DNA of 64,000 nucleotides, from assembly GCF_011682235.2 (NCBI RefSeq), contig NZ_CP076718.1, positions 1,424,827-1,488,826 on the forward strand. The letters run 5' to 3'. Positions within the stretch are counted from its first letter, which is position 1; each line of letters begins with the position of its first letter. The DNA comes from Rhodocaloribacter litoris (GTDB taxonomy: Bacteria > Bacteroidota > Rhodothermia > Rhodothermales > ISCAR-4553). The position numbers were made by a program, and so were the translations under genes. The notes beneath the pieces were generated by a model. That model had not been told where the DNA came from and did not search any database. It worked only from the letters and a program-made list of their open reading frames with translations. Positions 1 through 8,727 of the stretch are shown here, piece after piece.

Positions 1-425
1 CCGAGCACCTCGCCCCCGGCCCCGACGAGCGTGCGGGCGATGAAGGCGTCGAGGCCGGCGCCGGAGCCCAGGTCGAGGACGGTGTCGCCCGGACGGATGG
101 CGGCCAGCTTCGTGGGCAGGCCGCAGCCCAGGCGCAGGTCGGCCTCGGCCACGTAGCCTTCCACGTCGTCATAGGCCTCGCCGACCATCGAGACCTCGTC
201 GCCGCAACAGGCACTGCCGCAGCCACACCCCGCCTCGCCGGATGCGGCGAGCGCACCGTACTTCGCCCGCACCAGCGCCTTGACGGCCCCGGCCTCCTCC
301 GGCGTCGTGGTCGTCTCCTCCGTCGTTCCGCCGCAGCAGTCGGTGTCGCAGCAGGGCTTCGTCTCGGCGGTGATGACGACTTCCCGCGTGTGCCCGGTCC
401 GCCGGGCCTGTACGTCGATGGTCAT
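1..425 (-). CDS. arsM: Arsenite S-adenosylmethionine methyltransferase, N-terminal part (cut by window edge)
   Basis: Only the first 141 residues are in the window; the rest lies beyond base 1. The product would methylate As(III) using S-adenosylmethionine in the cytoplasm. Visible are Cys-rich patches (Cys25/26/30/31 and Cys67/69/73/74), the conserved LGCGLPT segment with Cys101, and SAM-binding motif I (VLDLGSGAGLD, residues 116-126), matching the ArsM family, whose members are usually about 270-290 residues. The ATG at 425 is preceded by GGAGAG. The gene lies 37 bp downstream of an ArsR-type repressor on the same strand, so it is probably arsenic-induced. The tandem Cys pairs near the N-terminus look like extra thiol ligands. 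Confidence is high for the family. Confidence 0.9.
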   Translation of the reverse strand, partial: MTIDVQARRTGHTREVVITAETKPCCDTDCCGGTTEETTTTPEEAGAVKALVRAKYGALAASGEAGCGCGSACCGDEVSMVGEAYDDVEGYVAEADLRLGCGLPTKLAAIRPGDTVLDLGSGAGLDAFIARTLVGAGGEVL

Positions 426-462
426 GGTGCTCTCCGTTGATGATGAAAAAAAGGCCGGGTGG

Positions 463-792
463 TCAGCAGCCATCCTCCGGCAGGGACAACGCCTCGAAAA
501 ACGCCTCGAAGGCGGCCCGGGCACGACGGAGTGCCCTCACGTCCAGGCAGTAACAGACACGCGGCCCCTCCACGTCCCCGAGGATGAGGCCCGCCTCCCG
601 GAGCACTTTCAGGTGTTGCGAGACTGTGGCCTGTGCCAGCGGCAGGATCTCCACCAGATCGCCGCAGATGCACGTCTGCCGGGATGCCAGCGCCCGCAGG
701 ATGGCCAGCCGCGCCGGATGGGCCAGCGCCTTCGCCAATTCGGCCAGCTCGACATCCGTTTTCGCGAAGGCTTCCGTCTTGGTCGTTGCCAT
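463..792 (-). CDS. arsR: ArsR/SmtB-family metalloregulator
   Basis: A 109-residue winged-helix repressor. The ATG at 792 gives the standard length; the open frame upstream is not needed. HPARLAILRAL (residues 25-35) and the recognition helix ATVSQHLKVLREAGL (55-69) are typical. The Cys41-x-Cys43 motif (TCICGDL) in the DNA-binding helix matches arsenite-sensing ArsR proteins, and Cys80, Cys82 and Cys109 could add thiol ligands. It sits directly ahead of arsM and behind an inverted repeat that overlaps a promoter, so autoregulation with release by As(III) is the likely mode. The inducing metal is inferred from the neighbour. Confidence 0.9.
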   Translation of the reverse strand: MATTKTEAFAKTDVELAELAKALAHPARLAILRALASRQTCICGDLVEILPLAQATVSQHLKVLREAGLILGDVEGPRVCYCLDVRALRRARAAFEAFFEALSLPEDGC

Positions 793-808
793 GGGAGCAC
801 CCGCCGTT

Positions 809-853
809 TTATCGTTTATCGCAAATATACGATTAAACATTCCGGAGTTGCAA
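809..853 (-). promoter_or_regulatory. arsR promoter with overlapping inverted-repeat operator
   Basis: Read on the minus strand, TTG (853-851), a 21-bp spacer and TATATTTG (829-822) fit the Bacteroidota sigma-A promoter pattern (TTTG, about 19 bp, TAnnTTTG). The arms ATCGTTTA (811-818) and TATACGAT (826-833) form an imperfect inverted repeat (7 of 8 pairs) overlapping the -7 element, where a bound ArsR dimer would block polymerase. The placement 20-40 bp before the arsR start supports it. Confidence 0.65.
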
Positions 854-940
854 CGGAGACGAAAAAAACTTCTCCGGCGGAACTTCCCCCGTCGATCCGG
901 CAACAAGCAGCCGACCGTACGAACCCGGCCCCTGGAGCCC

Positions 941-2305
941 TTGAACACGCCGCCCCATCCGTTCACCCGCCGCCCCCACCGGACGCTCATCGGGCTCTCC
1001 GTGCCCGTGCTCTTTTCCCTGGTGGCCGAGCCGGTGACGGGGCTGGTGGACACGGCGTTCGTGGCCCGGCTGGGGGCGACCCCGCTGGCCGCCCTCGGCG
1101 TGGGCACGATGGTGCTCTCGAGCGTCTTCTGGATCTTCAACTTCCTCGGCGTCGGCACGCAGACCGAGGTGGCGCAGGCCCACGGACGGGGCGACGCCGC
1201 GCACGCCCGCCGGATGAACGGCCTGGCCCTGGCGATGGCCGCCGGCTTCGGGGTGCTACTCCTGCTCGCCGGCTACCCGCTCTCCGGCGCCGCCGCTACG
1301 GTCATGGGCGCCGCAGGCGATCTGCACGAAGCCGCCGCCACCTACATCCGCCTCCGCTGGTTCGGCGCGCCGGCCGTCCTCCTGACCCTGGCCGCCTTCG
1401 GGACGCTTCGCGGGCTGCAGGACATGCGGACGCCGCTCTACGTGGCCGTGACGGTCAACGCGCTGAACATCGCCCTGGACGCCCTGCTCATCTTCGGCGC
1501 CGGGCCGGTGCCTCCGCTGGGCATCGCCGGCGCGGCGGCGGCCAGCGTCGTGAGCCAGTGGATCGGCGCGGCGTGGGCCGTGGGCACCGTGCTGCGGCGC
1601 CTCGGCCGCCCGGCCCGCCTCCCCGTCGGCGAGGCCCTGCGCCTCCTCCGCGTCGGCGGCGACCTGTTCGTGCGGACGGGCCTGCTGACGCTCTTCCTCG
1701 TGCTGACGACGCGGACGGCCACGCGCATCGGGGCCGAGGGCGGCGCGGCCCATCAGGCCATCCGGCAGGTGTGGATGTTCACCGCCCTGTTCCTCGATGC
1801 CTTCGCCGTCACGGGGCAGAGCCTCGTCGGCTTTTTCATCGGCGCGGGCGACCGGGCGCAGGCGCGGCGCGTGGCCCGGGTGGTCTGCGGCTGGAGCCTG
1901 GGCACGGGCGTCGCGCTCGGCCTGGCGATGTGGCTCGCCGAGGGGCCGGTGATCCATCTGCTGGTGCCCGCCGGGGCTGCGGCGGTGTTCGTCCCCGCCT
2001 GGCATCTGGCGGCCCTCTCGCAGCCGCTCAACGCGCTCTCGTTCGCCACCGACGGCCTCCACTGGGGCACGGCCGATTTCCGCTACCTCCGCAACGCCAT
2101 GATCGCGGCGACGACGCTCGGCACGGCCGGGCTGCTCCTCATCGACGTGCGGCACCCGCAGGCGCTGGCGCTCGTGTGGGCCGTCACCCTCGGCTGGATC
2201 GCCGTCCGGGCCGCTTTCGGCGTGGCGCGCATCTGGCCCGGCGTGGGCCGGAGCGTCTGGGCCGGCCCCGCTCAGCGCGTGAACGAGCGCGTGCCGTCCG
2301 GCTGA
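941..2305 (+). CDS. MATE-family multidrug/toxin extrusion transporter (DinF-like)
   Basis: About 454 residues from a TTG start with GGAG close upstream; the open frame runs further back, but the MATE domain begins at about residue 15 with LIGLSVPVLFSLVAEPVTGLVDTAF. Twelve hydrophobic helices in two similar halves are visible, with family landmarks such as LGVGTQTEVAQAHGRGD and QSLVGFFIGAGD. Members exchange Na+ or H+ for cationic drugs and metabolites across the inner membrane. The gene is divergent from arsR. Its 3' end overlaps the convergent HmuY-like gene by 34 bp, so the two messages are complementary there. Substrate cannot be told. The start codon is uncertain. Confidence 0.85.
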   Translation: MNTPPHPFTRRPHRTLIGLSVPVLFSLVAEPVTGLVDTAFVARLGATPLAALGVGTMVLSSVFWIFNFLGVGTQTEVAQAHGRGDAAHARRMNGLALAMAAGFGVLLLLAGYPLSGAAATVMGAAGDLHEAAATYIRLRWFGAPAVLLTLAAFGTLRGLQDMRTPLYVAVTVNALNIALDALLIFGAGPVPPLGIAGAAAASVVSQWIGAAWAVGTVLRRLGRPARLPVGEALRLLRVGGDLFVRTGLLTLFLVLTTRTATRIGAEGGAAHQAIRQVWMFTALFLDAFAVTGQSLVGFFIGAGDRAQARRVARVVCGWSLGTGVALGLAMWLAEGPVIHLLVPAGAAAVFVPAWHLAALSQPLNALSFATDGLHWGTADFRYLRNAMIAATTLGTAGLLLIDVRHPQALALVWAVTLGWIAVRAAFGVARIWPGVGRSVWAGPAQRVNERVPSG

Positions 2306-2781
2306 AACACGTAGCGGAACGTGTAGTAGCGCGGCGGGCCAGAAGGCGTGCCGTCCGGGCTGTCCCTGTAGAAGCTGAGGAACTGCACCTTGGCGTACTT
2401 GCCGTCGCGGGTGCGGAGGACGAGCACGCGGTCCGGGATCGGGATGACGGTGTGGGTATCGAACTGGTACAGGTACCACCCCTGGCCGCTGCCGGTGGGC
2501 AACTCGGCTTCGTACCCCCCGGCGGGTGCCTCGTCGAGGGCGTCGAAGGCCTCGTCGACGTACTGGCCCGTCCCGTTGACCCGGACCTCGACGCTGTTGA
2601 AGGCCAGATCCCAGTCATCGTCCGCCTCGTCTATGACCACGACGGGCCCGTTCTCGCGCAGGCTGAAATAGACCCAGCCGGCGGGGGTCGCGTCCAGGTT
2701 TTCGACCCGGTGTGCGACGGGCTGCGCCATCAGGGAGGGGAGGCCAAGGAGGAAGGTCGAAAGGCAGGCAAGCAGGCGCAT
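2272..2781 (-). CDS. HmuY-like secreted protein
   Basis: 169 residues starting with a clear signal peptide (MRLLACLSTFLLGLPSLMA, cleavage near residue 20). The body has HmuY-family landmarks: YFSLRENG, the WDLAFNSVEVRVNGTG segment and a YYTFRYVF strand near the C-terminus. HmuY proteins are surface or secreted haem-binding proteins in Bacteroidota, usually beside a TonB receptor; no receptor is adjacent here. The ATG at 2781 is chosen because it begins the signal peptide; the frame stays open 96 bp upstream. It converges with and overlaps the MATE gene. Haem binding is not shown, since many family members have lost the ligands. Confidence 0.7.
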   Translation of the reverse strand: MRLLACLSTFLLGLPSLMAQPVAHRVENLDATPAGWVYFSLRENGPVVVIDEADDDWDLAFNSVEVRVNGTGQYVDEAFDALDEAPAGGYEAELPTGSGQGWYLYQFDTHTVIPIPDRVLVLRTRDGKYAKVQFLSFYRDSPDGTPSGPPRYYTFRYVFQPDGTRSFTR

Positions 2782-2883
2782 GGTGTGTCCGTATCGATGG
2801 TGGATGCTCCGTTCCCTGCCTGATAACGCCCGCGCCTGCCGTGCGTGCCGCCCCGGGCATGAAGCCGGGATGAACACCCCGGC

Positions 2884-5571
2884 TCATGCCTTCAGATCGG
2901 CCCGCAGGGTGAAGAAAAAGGTGCTGCCCCGTCCGTCCCCCTCGGATTCGACCCAGGCCCGCCCGCCGTGGGCCTCGGCGATGCGCCGCACGAGCGCCAG
3001 CCCGACGCCGGTGCCGTCGATGCCGGTTTCCAGGCGTTCGAACAGTTCGAAAACCTTCTCATGATACGCCGGCGCGATACCGATTCCGTTGTCGCGCACC
3101 CAGCACCGTGCCATGCCATCCTCCAGCCGCCCGCCGATCTCGATCCGCGGATGCGGCTGATCCCCCATGAAGCGCACCGCGTTGTCGATCAGGTTCTGAA
3201 AAACCTCCCCGAGGCGGACGGGGTCACACGAGAGGACCGGCATGTCCGGCGCGATGATGAGTTCGACGTCTTCCTGTTGCCGGTTGCCGAGGACGGCTTC
3301 GGCCGCTTCGGCGGCAATCGCCGAGAGGGCAACGCCTTCCTCCGGCTTCACCATCCGCCCGGCCCGGGAGAGTTGCAACAGCTCGTCGAGCAGGCGGGCC
3401 ATGCGTTCGGCGGCGCCGTCGATGAAGTCCACGTCCTGCCGCACCCGCCCGGCATCGCCGGCCGCGAGGTCTTCCTGCAGCAAGCCGATGAAGTTCTTGA
3501 TGGTCACCAGCGGGGTACGCAGGTCGTGCGAGACGGTATAGGTGAAGCGTTCGAGTTCGGCGTTGCGGGCCTCGAGTTCGGTGATGAGGCGCTCGCGCTC
3601 GCGAGTGGCCCGGACCCGCTCGGTGACGTCGGTGGCAACCCCGATCAGGCCCACGATCTCGCCGCGTTCGTCGTACAGGGGCGTCGTGGTGGTCTCGAAC
3701 ACCAGATCGTCCAGATGCGCCATCCACACATGCGCCTCCCCGTCGAGGCTTCGCCGGAGGTGCGCCACGATATCCGGATAATCGCCGTACAGTTCGAAGG
3801 CGGACCGGCCGACGACCTCGCCCGGCGCCAGTCCCAGCGTGGCCAGGCCCTTCCCCTCCGAGAGGGTGAAACGTCCTTCCCGGTCCAGGGTGAAAAGCAC
3901 GACGGGGACGTTCGTGACGAGGGTGCGGAGCCGGGCCTCGTGGGTCTTCAGGGCTTCTTCGGCCCGTTTCTGCTCCGTCACGTCCCGGGAGATGGCCACC
4001 AGGCAGGGTTCGCCTTCGAGTTCGAACACCTCCGCCGAGACGAGGAAGTCGCGTTCCTCACCCGAATGGATCTTGAAGCGAAACGGCATGTTGCGGAGGT
4101 GCCCGTCTCGCTGCAGGATCTCGACCATACGTTCCCGGTCGTCCGCCTCCCAGATGCCGAGTTCCGACGCCGTCTTCCCGATGGCCTCTTCACGCCGGTA
4201 GCCGTTGATCTGCTCGAATCCCTCGTTGACGTCGAGGAAAAGCCCATCGCGCAGCCGGCTGATGGTGATGGAGTCGGGGCTGGAACGAAAGGCACGGGCG
4301 AACTTTTCCTCCGAGAGACGCAGCGTCCGTTCGGCTTCCTTCTGCTCCGTCACGTCGCGCACCACGGTGATCAGCCCGGAGTCCTCTCCCAGTTCGATGC
4401 GTTCGGCCGAAACCAGGCAGGTGCGCCGGCGCCCGTCCCGGACGCGGAGGTCCACCTCCATGTCGCGGACGCGCCCGTGCCGCCGGACCGCATCGACGAA
4501 GCGGAGGCGGTCTTCCTCGCGCCAGAGCCCCAGTTCGAGCGATTTTCTGCCGACGGCTTCGGCACGGCTGTAGCCGGTCAGGCGTTCGAAGCCGGCGTTC
4601 ACGTCGAAGAGGTAGCCGTCGCGGAGGCGGGAGATGATCACGGCGTCCGGGCTGACGAGAAAGGCCTTGGCAAACTTGATTTCCGACTCCCGCAGGGCGC
4701 GTTCGGCCATCTCCCGCAGCGTCACGTCCCGGAAGCTCCAGACACGCCCCACGACATCCTGCCCGAGGCGTTGCGGGCGTGAATAGCGTTCGACGATGCG
4801 CCCGTCCCGGAAGTGCAGCACATCGAAGCTCTCCCGTTCGGGCCGCGCATAGATGGCCTCCGTTTCGCGGGCGAAGACGCCCGGATCGTTGACCTGATCC
4901 CGCACGTTCTCGACGAGGGCACGGCTGTCGCGGTGTTCCAGTTCTGCCGGGTCGAGTTGCCACAGCTCGCAGAAGCGGGTGTTGTAGGCGACGATCCGGC
5001 GGTTCTGGTCTACCACCAGGAGGCCGTCGGCCGTGGCTTCGATCGTCGAGCGCAGCAGCGAAAGAGAATGTTCGGCGTCATGCAAGGCTTTTTCCTGTTC
5101 GGTGACATCCGCGATCACGGACTGAATGACACGCTCGCCCTCATAAAAGACCACCCGTGAGTCGATGAGCACCTGCCGGCGCTGCCCGTCGGCCCGGACG
5201 AGTGTGCGCCGGACCTTGCCGGCATGGCCTTTTTCGAGTTCCGGCAGGCGGGCCCGTGCGGCGGCATGGTCTTCCTCGGCCAGGTAGTCCAGGGCATGGG
5301 TTCCCACGACGCCGGCCGGCCCGGGGGCGGCAACGAGTTCCGCAAAGGCTTCGTTGGCATAGATGAGGGTCCCGTCGAAACGCAGGAGGGTGATGGCCAC
5401 GGGGGCCGTATCGAGCAGGCTGCGGAAGCGCCGGTCCTGCGGGCCGGTCGTTTCCGGGCCTTGCCGTGCCTGCCCGTGGTGCCGCCACCGGTCGCGGGCA
5501 TAGCGGCCGAGCATCGCCGCCAGGGCACCGGCGACGAACCACAGGACAGCCATAAGAAGCGTTCCGCTCAT
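2884..5571 (-). CDS. Membrane-anchored multi-PAS sensor histidine kinase (orphan)
   Basis: 895 residues: one N-terminal membrane helix (about 3-21), five PAS domains (roughly 46-160, 170-290, 300-420, 425-545, 550-660), a HisKA helix with phospho-acceptor VSHDLRTPL, and a HATPase_c domain with N box (QNLIDNAVRF), G1 (DNGIGI) and G2 (GTGVGLAL). PAS3 and PAS4 are clearly related and look like a recent duplication. It has no receiver domain and no response regulator lies nearby. It starts 3 bp after the ABC exporter subunit ending at 5575, so the two are almost certainly co-transcribed. It probably senses an intracellular or membrane cue through the PAS stack; ligand unknown. Confidence 0.9.
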   Translation of the reverse strand: MSGTLLMAVLWFVAGALAAMLGRYARDRWRHHGQARQGPETTGPQDRRFRSLLDTAPVAITLLRFDGTLIYANEAFAELVAAPGPAGVVGTHALDYLAEEDHAAARARLPELEKGHAGKVRRTLVRADGQRRQVLIDSRVVFYEGERVIQSVIADVTEQEKALHDAEHSLSLLRSTIEATADGLLVVDQNRRIVAYNTRFCELWQLDPAELEHRDSRALVENVRDQVNDPGVFARETEAIYARPERESFDVLHFRDGRIVERYSRPQRLGQDVVGRVWSFRDVTLREMAERALRESEIKFAKAFLVSPDAVIISRLRDGYLFDVNAGFERLTGYSRAEAVGRKSLELGLWREEDRLRFVDAVRRHGRVRDMEVDLRVRDGRRRTCLVSAERIELGEDSGLITVVRDVTEQKEAERTLRLSEEKFARAFRSSPDSITISRLRDGLFLDVNEGFEQINGYRREEAIGKTASELGIWEADDRERMVEILQRDGHLRNMPFRFKIHSGEERDFLVSAEVFELEGEPCLVAISRDVTEQKRAEEALKTHEARLRTLVTNVPVVLFTLDREGRFTLSEGKGLATLGLAPGEVVGRSAFELYGDYPDIVAHLRRSLDGEAHVWMAHLDDLVFETTTTPLYDERGEIVGLIGVATDVTERVRATRERERLITELEARNAELERFTYTVSHDLRTPLVTIKNFIGLLQEDLAAGDAGRVRQDVDFIDGAAERMARLLDELLQLSRAGRMVKPEEGVALSAIAAEAAEAVLGNRQQEDVELIIAPDMPVLSCDPVRLGEVFQNLIDNAVRFMGDQPHPRIEIGGRLEDGMARCWVRDNGIGIAPAYHEKVFELFERLETGIDGTGVGLALVRRIAEAHGGRAWVESEGDGRGSTFFFTLRADLKA

Positions 5572-5574
5572 CGT

Positions 5575-7419
5575 TCAAGCCGCATCGACCTGGTCGCGGC
5601 GAGGGGCTGGAGCTTCCTGTTCCCGGTACTGCAACTCGTACAGCTTGCGGTAGAGGCCGCCGAGGGCCAGCAGTTCCTGGTGCGTTCCCTGCTCGCGGAT
5701 CTGCCCCCGGTGCATCACGAGGATGCGGTCGGCGTGCTGGATGGTGGAAAGGCGGTGGGCGATGACCAGGGAGGTGCGTCCTTTCAGCAATTGTTCGAGC
5801 GCTTTCTGGATGACGTGCTCGGTCTCGGTATCCACGCTGGAGGTCGCCTCGTCGAGCACGAGGATCTCGGGATCATAGACGAGCGCCCGGACGAACGAGA
5901 GGAGCTGCCGTTGTCCGTGTGAGAGCGAGAGGCCGCGCTCGCGCACGTCATGGTCGTAGCGGGCCGGGAGGCGCTCGATGAACGCGTCGGCCCCGATGAG
6001 GCGGACGGCCTCTTCGACCCGCTCCCGGGGGATGCGCGGGTCGTCCAGCGTGATGTTGCGCAGGACGGAACCGGAGAAGAGGAAGACGTCCTGCAGCACC
6101 AGCCCGATGTGCCGCCGCAGGTCGGCCAGGCGCATCTGCCGGACGTCCACGCCGTCGACCAGCACCTGGCCGCGTTGCACCTCATAGAAGCGCAGGAGCA
6201 GGTTGATGATGGTTGTCTTGCCGGCCCCCGTTGCCCCCACGATGGCGACCGTCTGGCCCGGTTCGGCCACGAACGAGACGTCGCGCAGGACCCAGTTCGG
6301 CTCCTGCCCGTCGGCGGGCATCGGGTCGTAGGAGAACCACACGTTGCGGAATTCGATGCGGCCCCGCACCTTTTCGAGGCGGGCCGGTCGCGCGGGTTCG
6401 GGCAACGCCTCGTCGCGGTCGAGCAGGTCGAAGATGCGCTCGGCGCCGGCCATGGCGCTCTGCAGGGTGTTGAACTGGTCGGAGAGGTTGCGGATGGGCT
6501 CGAAGAACTGGCGGGCGTACTGGATGAAGGCGATGAGCACCCCGAGCGTGAGCGTTCCGGTCATGGCCTGCACCCCGCCGAACCAGATCACGAGCCCGAG
6601 CGCCGTGGAGGCGATCAGGTCGATGGCGGGCCAGAAGAGGGCGAAATAAAAGATCGTCTTGAGGTGGGCCTGCCGGTGGTCGTCGTTGATCCGGCGAAAG
6701 CGCCGCAGTTCTTCGGCCTCGCGGTTGAAGAGTTGCACGATGCGCATCCCGGTGATGTGCTCTTGCAGGAAGGCGTTGAGGCGGGCCACCTGGACGCGCG
6801 TCTCCCGGTACTGCTCGCGCACCTTGCGCTTGAACCACAGGGTCGCCCACAGCATGACGGGCATCACGACCAGGGTGACCAGGGCCAGCCGCCAGTTGAG
6901 GGCGAACATGAAGTAGCCGATAAAGACGAGCCGGAACAGATCGCCCAGGATGGTGACGACGCCGGCCGAGAGCACCTGGCTGAGCGACTCGACGTCGCTC
7001 GTGACGCGCGTGATGAGCTTGCCCAGGGGGGTCCGGTCGAAGAAGCGGAGCGGCTGCCGCTGGATGTGGCGATAGACCTTCGTGCGCAGGTCGTAGATGG
7101 CATGCTGCCCGATCCACTGGGTCAGGTAGCTGTTGACGAAGGCCAGCCCCCCTTCGGCGAGCAGGACGAGCACGAGCCACAGCACCATGCGCTGGAGTCC
7201 TTCGAGGTCGCCGACGACGATGTGACGGTCGATGGCGAGCTGGACGAGTTTGGGCCGGAGTGGCCCGAGAAAGGCGACCGTCATCACGGAGACGAAGGCC
7301 AGCGCGACCCAGCCCTTGTAGGGCATCAGGTAGGTAATGATACGACGCAGCAGCTTGCCGTCGAGGCGGGCTGCTTCCTGTTCGTCGGTTGGGTGCTGTG
7401 CCTGCTGGTCGTCCGCCAC
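5575..7419 (-). CDS. ABC exporter half-transporter with canonical Walker B (BmrD/TM288-like subunit)
   Basis: 614 residues: six-helix ABC exporter membrane domain (about 25-330) and a nucleotide-binding domain with Walker A GATGAGKTT (near 395), Walker B ILVLDEATS with the catalytic Glu (near 520) and H-loop IAHRLS. The signature is LSHGQ rather than LSGGQ. The half-transporter at 8725 has the reverse defects (canonical LSGGQ, Asp for the catalytic Glu). This is the pattern of heterodimeric exporters such as TM287/288 and BmrCD, with one active and one degenerate ATP site. I infer that the two pair although RNase Z separates them. Substrate is probably lipid or drug-like. Confidence 0.85.
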   Translation of the reverse strand: MADDQQAQHPTDEQEAARLDGKLLRRIITYLMPYKGWVALAFVSVMTVAFLGPLRPKLVQLAIDRHIVVGDLEGLQRMVLWLVLVLLAEGGLAFVNSYLTQWIGQHAIYDLRTKVYRHIQRQPLRFFDRTPLGKLITRVTSDVESLSQVLSAGVVTILGDLFRLVFIGYFMFALNWRLALVTLVVMPVMLWATLWFKRKVREQYRETRVQVARLNAFLQEHITGMRIVQLFNREAEELRRFRRINDDHRQAHLKTIFYFALFWPAIDLIASTALGLVIWFGGVQAMTGTLTLGVLIAFIQYARQFFEPIRNLSDQFNTLQSAMAGAERIFDLLDRDEALPEPARPARLEKVRGRIEFRNVWFSYDPMPADGQEPNWVLRDVSFVAEPGQTVAIVGATGAGKTTIINLLLRFYEVQRGQVLVDGVDVRQMRLADLRRHIGLVLQDVFLFSGSVLRNITLDDPRIPRERVEEAVRLIGADAFIERLPARYDHDVRERGLSLSHGQRQLLSFVRALVYDPEILVLDEATSSVDTETEHVIQKALEQLLKGRTSLVIAHRLSTIQHADRILVMHRGQIREQGTHQELLALGGLYRKLYELQYREQEAPAPRRDQVDAA

Positions 7420-7449
7420 GATGTTTCTCGCAACCGCCCCGGGGAGGGA

Positions 7450-8454
7450 TCACCCTCCGGTGCGGCCCCTGCCGGTCGCGTCGTGCGTACCCGTGGCCGG
7501 GGCGTGCGTCCGGGGCTCCGGGGTCGGATCTGGCCTTTTCAAAGGGTACCGCCTTAACTCCTCAGCGGCCTCGGTGTTCTCGAAGACGGCCCGGGCTTCC
7601 GCCACGAGCGGGGCCGGGTCGGCATACCGGGCGCTGAAGTGGCCCAGCAGCAGCCGGCGGGCCCCGGCGTCGCGGGCGATGGCCGCGGCTTCGCGCGCGG
7701 TGGCATGCATCGTCTCCAGGGCGCGGTCCCGGTGGGCTTCCCCGAAGGTGGCCTCGTGGTAGAGCACGTCCACGTCGCGGGCCAGCAGCCGGGCCGCCTC
7801 GCAGGGCCGGGTGTCCGTCACGTAGGCAAAGGCCGGTCCGGGCCGGGGCGGCCCGACGACCTCGCCGGCCCGGACCACCTCGCCGCCGGGCAGCGTGACG
7901 TCGTGCCCGGCCTTGAGGCGACGGTAATGCACGTAGTCCGTCACCCCGCGGGCCCGGGCCGCCTCGACGTCGAGCCTTCCGGGCCGCGGCTTCGCCTCGA
8001 ACCGGTACCCGATCGTGAAGACGTTGTGCACCAGCGGCCGCGCCGTCACCACATACGTCTCCGTCTCGAACACCGTGGCCTGCCCGAAGTCCTCGCGCAG
8101 TTCGACGAAGTCGACGTCGAACGAGAGCCAGTCGCGGTCGAGGCCCGGGGTGGCATCCAGGGCGGCGGCGAGGCCCTTCGGCCCCACCACGGTCACACCG
8201 TCCTGGTAGCGAAGCATGCTCATGGTCGCCAGCAGGCCGGGCAGGCCGTAGAAGTGATCGCCATGGAAGTGGGTGATGAAGATAGCGTCGAGGCGGGGGC
8301 TGATCAGCCCGGCCCGCACCATCTGCAGCTGGGTGCCCTCGCCACAGTCGAACAGCAGCGCGTGGCCGCCGTGCCGTAGCACCAGCGCCGAAAAGTGCCG
8401 GCCACGCACGGGCATGGCGGAAGCGGTGCCCAGCGGGATGATTTCCGTCTGCAT
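7450..8454 (-). CDS. rnz: Ribonuclease Z (tRNA 3'-processing endonuclease)
   Basis: 334-residue metallo-beta-lactamase-fold protein with the RNase Z start (IPLGTASAMPVRGRHFSALVL), FDCGEGTQLQ and the zinc motif HFHGDH (residues 62-67). Later metal ligands are visible in TDTRPCEAA and LLLGHFSARY. It matures tRNA 3' ends by cutting after the discriminator base. It is encoded 30 bp before one ABC half-transporter gene and about 270 bp after the other, so a tRNA-processing gene is embedded in an export operon; no functional link is evident. Length and motifs are normal for the short RNase Z form. Confidence 0.93.
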   Translation of the reverse strand: MQTEIIPLGTASAMPVRGRHFSALVLRHGGHALLFDCGEGTQLQMVRAGLISPRLDAIFITHFHGDHFYGLPGLLATMSMLRYQDGVTVVGPKGLAAALDATPGLDRDWLSFDVDFVELREDFGQATVFETETYVVTARPLVHNVFTIGYRFEAKPRPGRLDVEAARARGVTDYVHYRRLKAGHDVTLPGGEVVRAGEVVGPPRPGPAFAYVTDTRPCEAARLLARDVDVLYHEATFGEAHRDRALETMHATAREAAAIARDAGARRLLLGHFSARYADPAPLVAEARAVFENTEAAEELRRYPLKRPDPTPEPRTHAPATGTHDATGRGRTGG

Positions 8455-8510
8455 ACGCGTTCTGAAACGGTTGCGTGGTGCGTGGTGCGTAAAGATCGCG
8501 TGCTACGCTC

Positions 8511-8727
8511 TACGAAATACGCACTATAGCGTTGGTCCATGCTATTGAAGGCGTCGTTGTGCAGCGCGATGTAGCCGCACCCTTCACGGGTGCGCCCCCT
8601 GGCCCACCGGAGAGCCCGGGCCGACGGGACGCGCAACGCGTCCCGGGACGCGACTACACGTGGGCCGTTCGCTAAGGGCAGCCATGCCCTCCATAACCAT
8701 GACCTCCGCTATACGAAATACGCACTA
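8511..8727. repeat. Intergenic element: 16-bp direct repeats enclosing palindromes
   Basis: TACGAAATACGCACTA occurs at 8511-8526 and again at 8712-8727. The second copy ends exactly on the stop codon of the ABC gene at 8725. Between them are two hairpins: CGCACCC/GGGTGCG (8576-8595) and CGGGACGCG-CAA-CGCGTCCCG (8626-8646). No credible ORF is present. The layout resembles a small non-autonomous or REP-type element. Confidence 0.5.

Noticed and set aside
280-2823. 847-codon plus-strand frame
   Set aside because: It crosses arsM, arsR, the MATE gene and the HmuY-like gene in wrong frames; the translation is low-complexity Arg/Pro/Gly.
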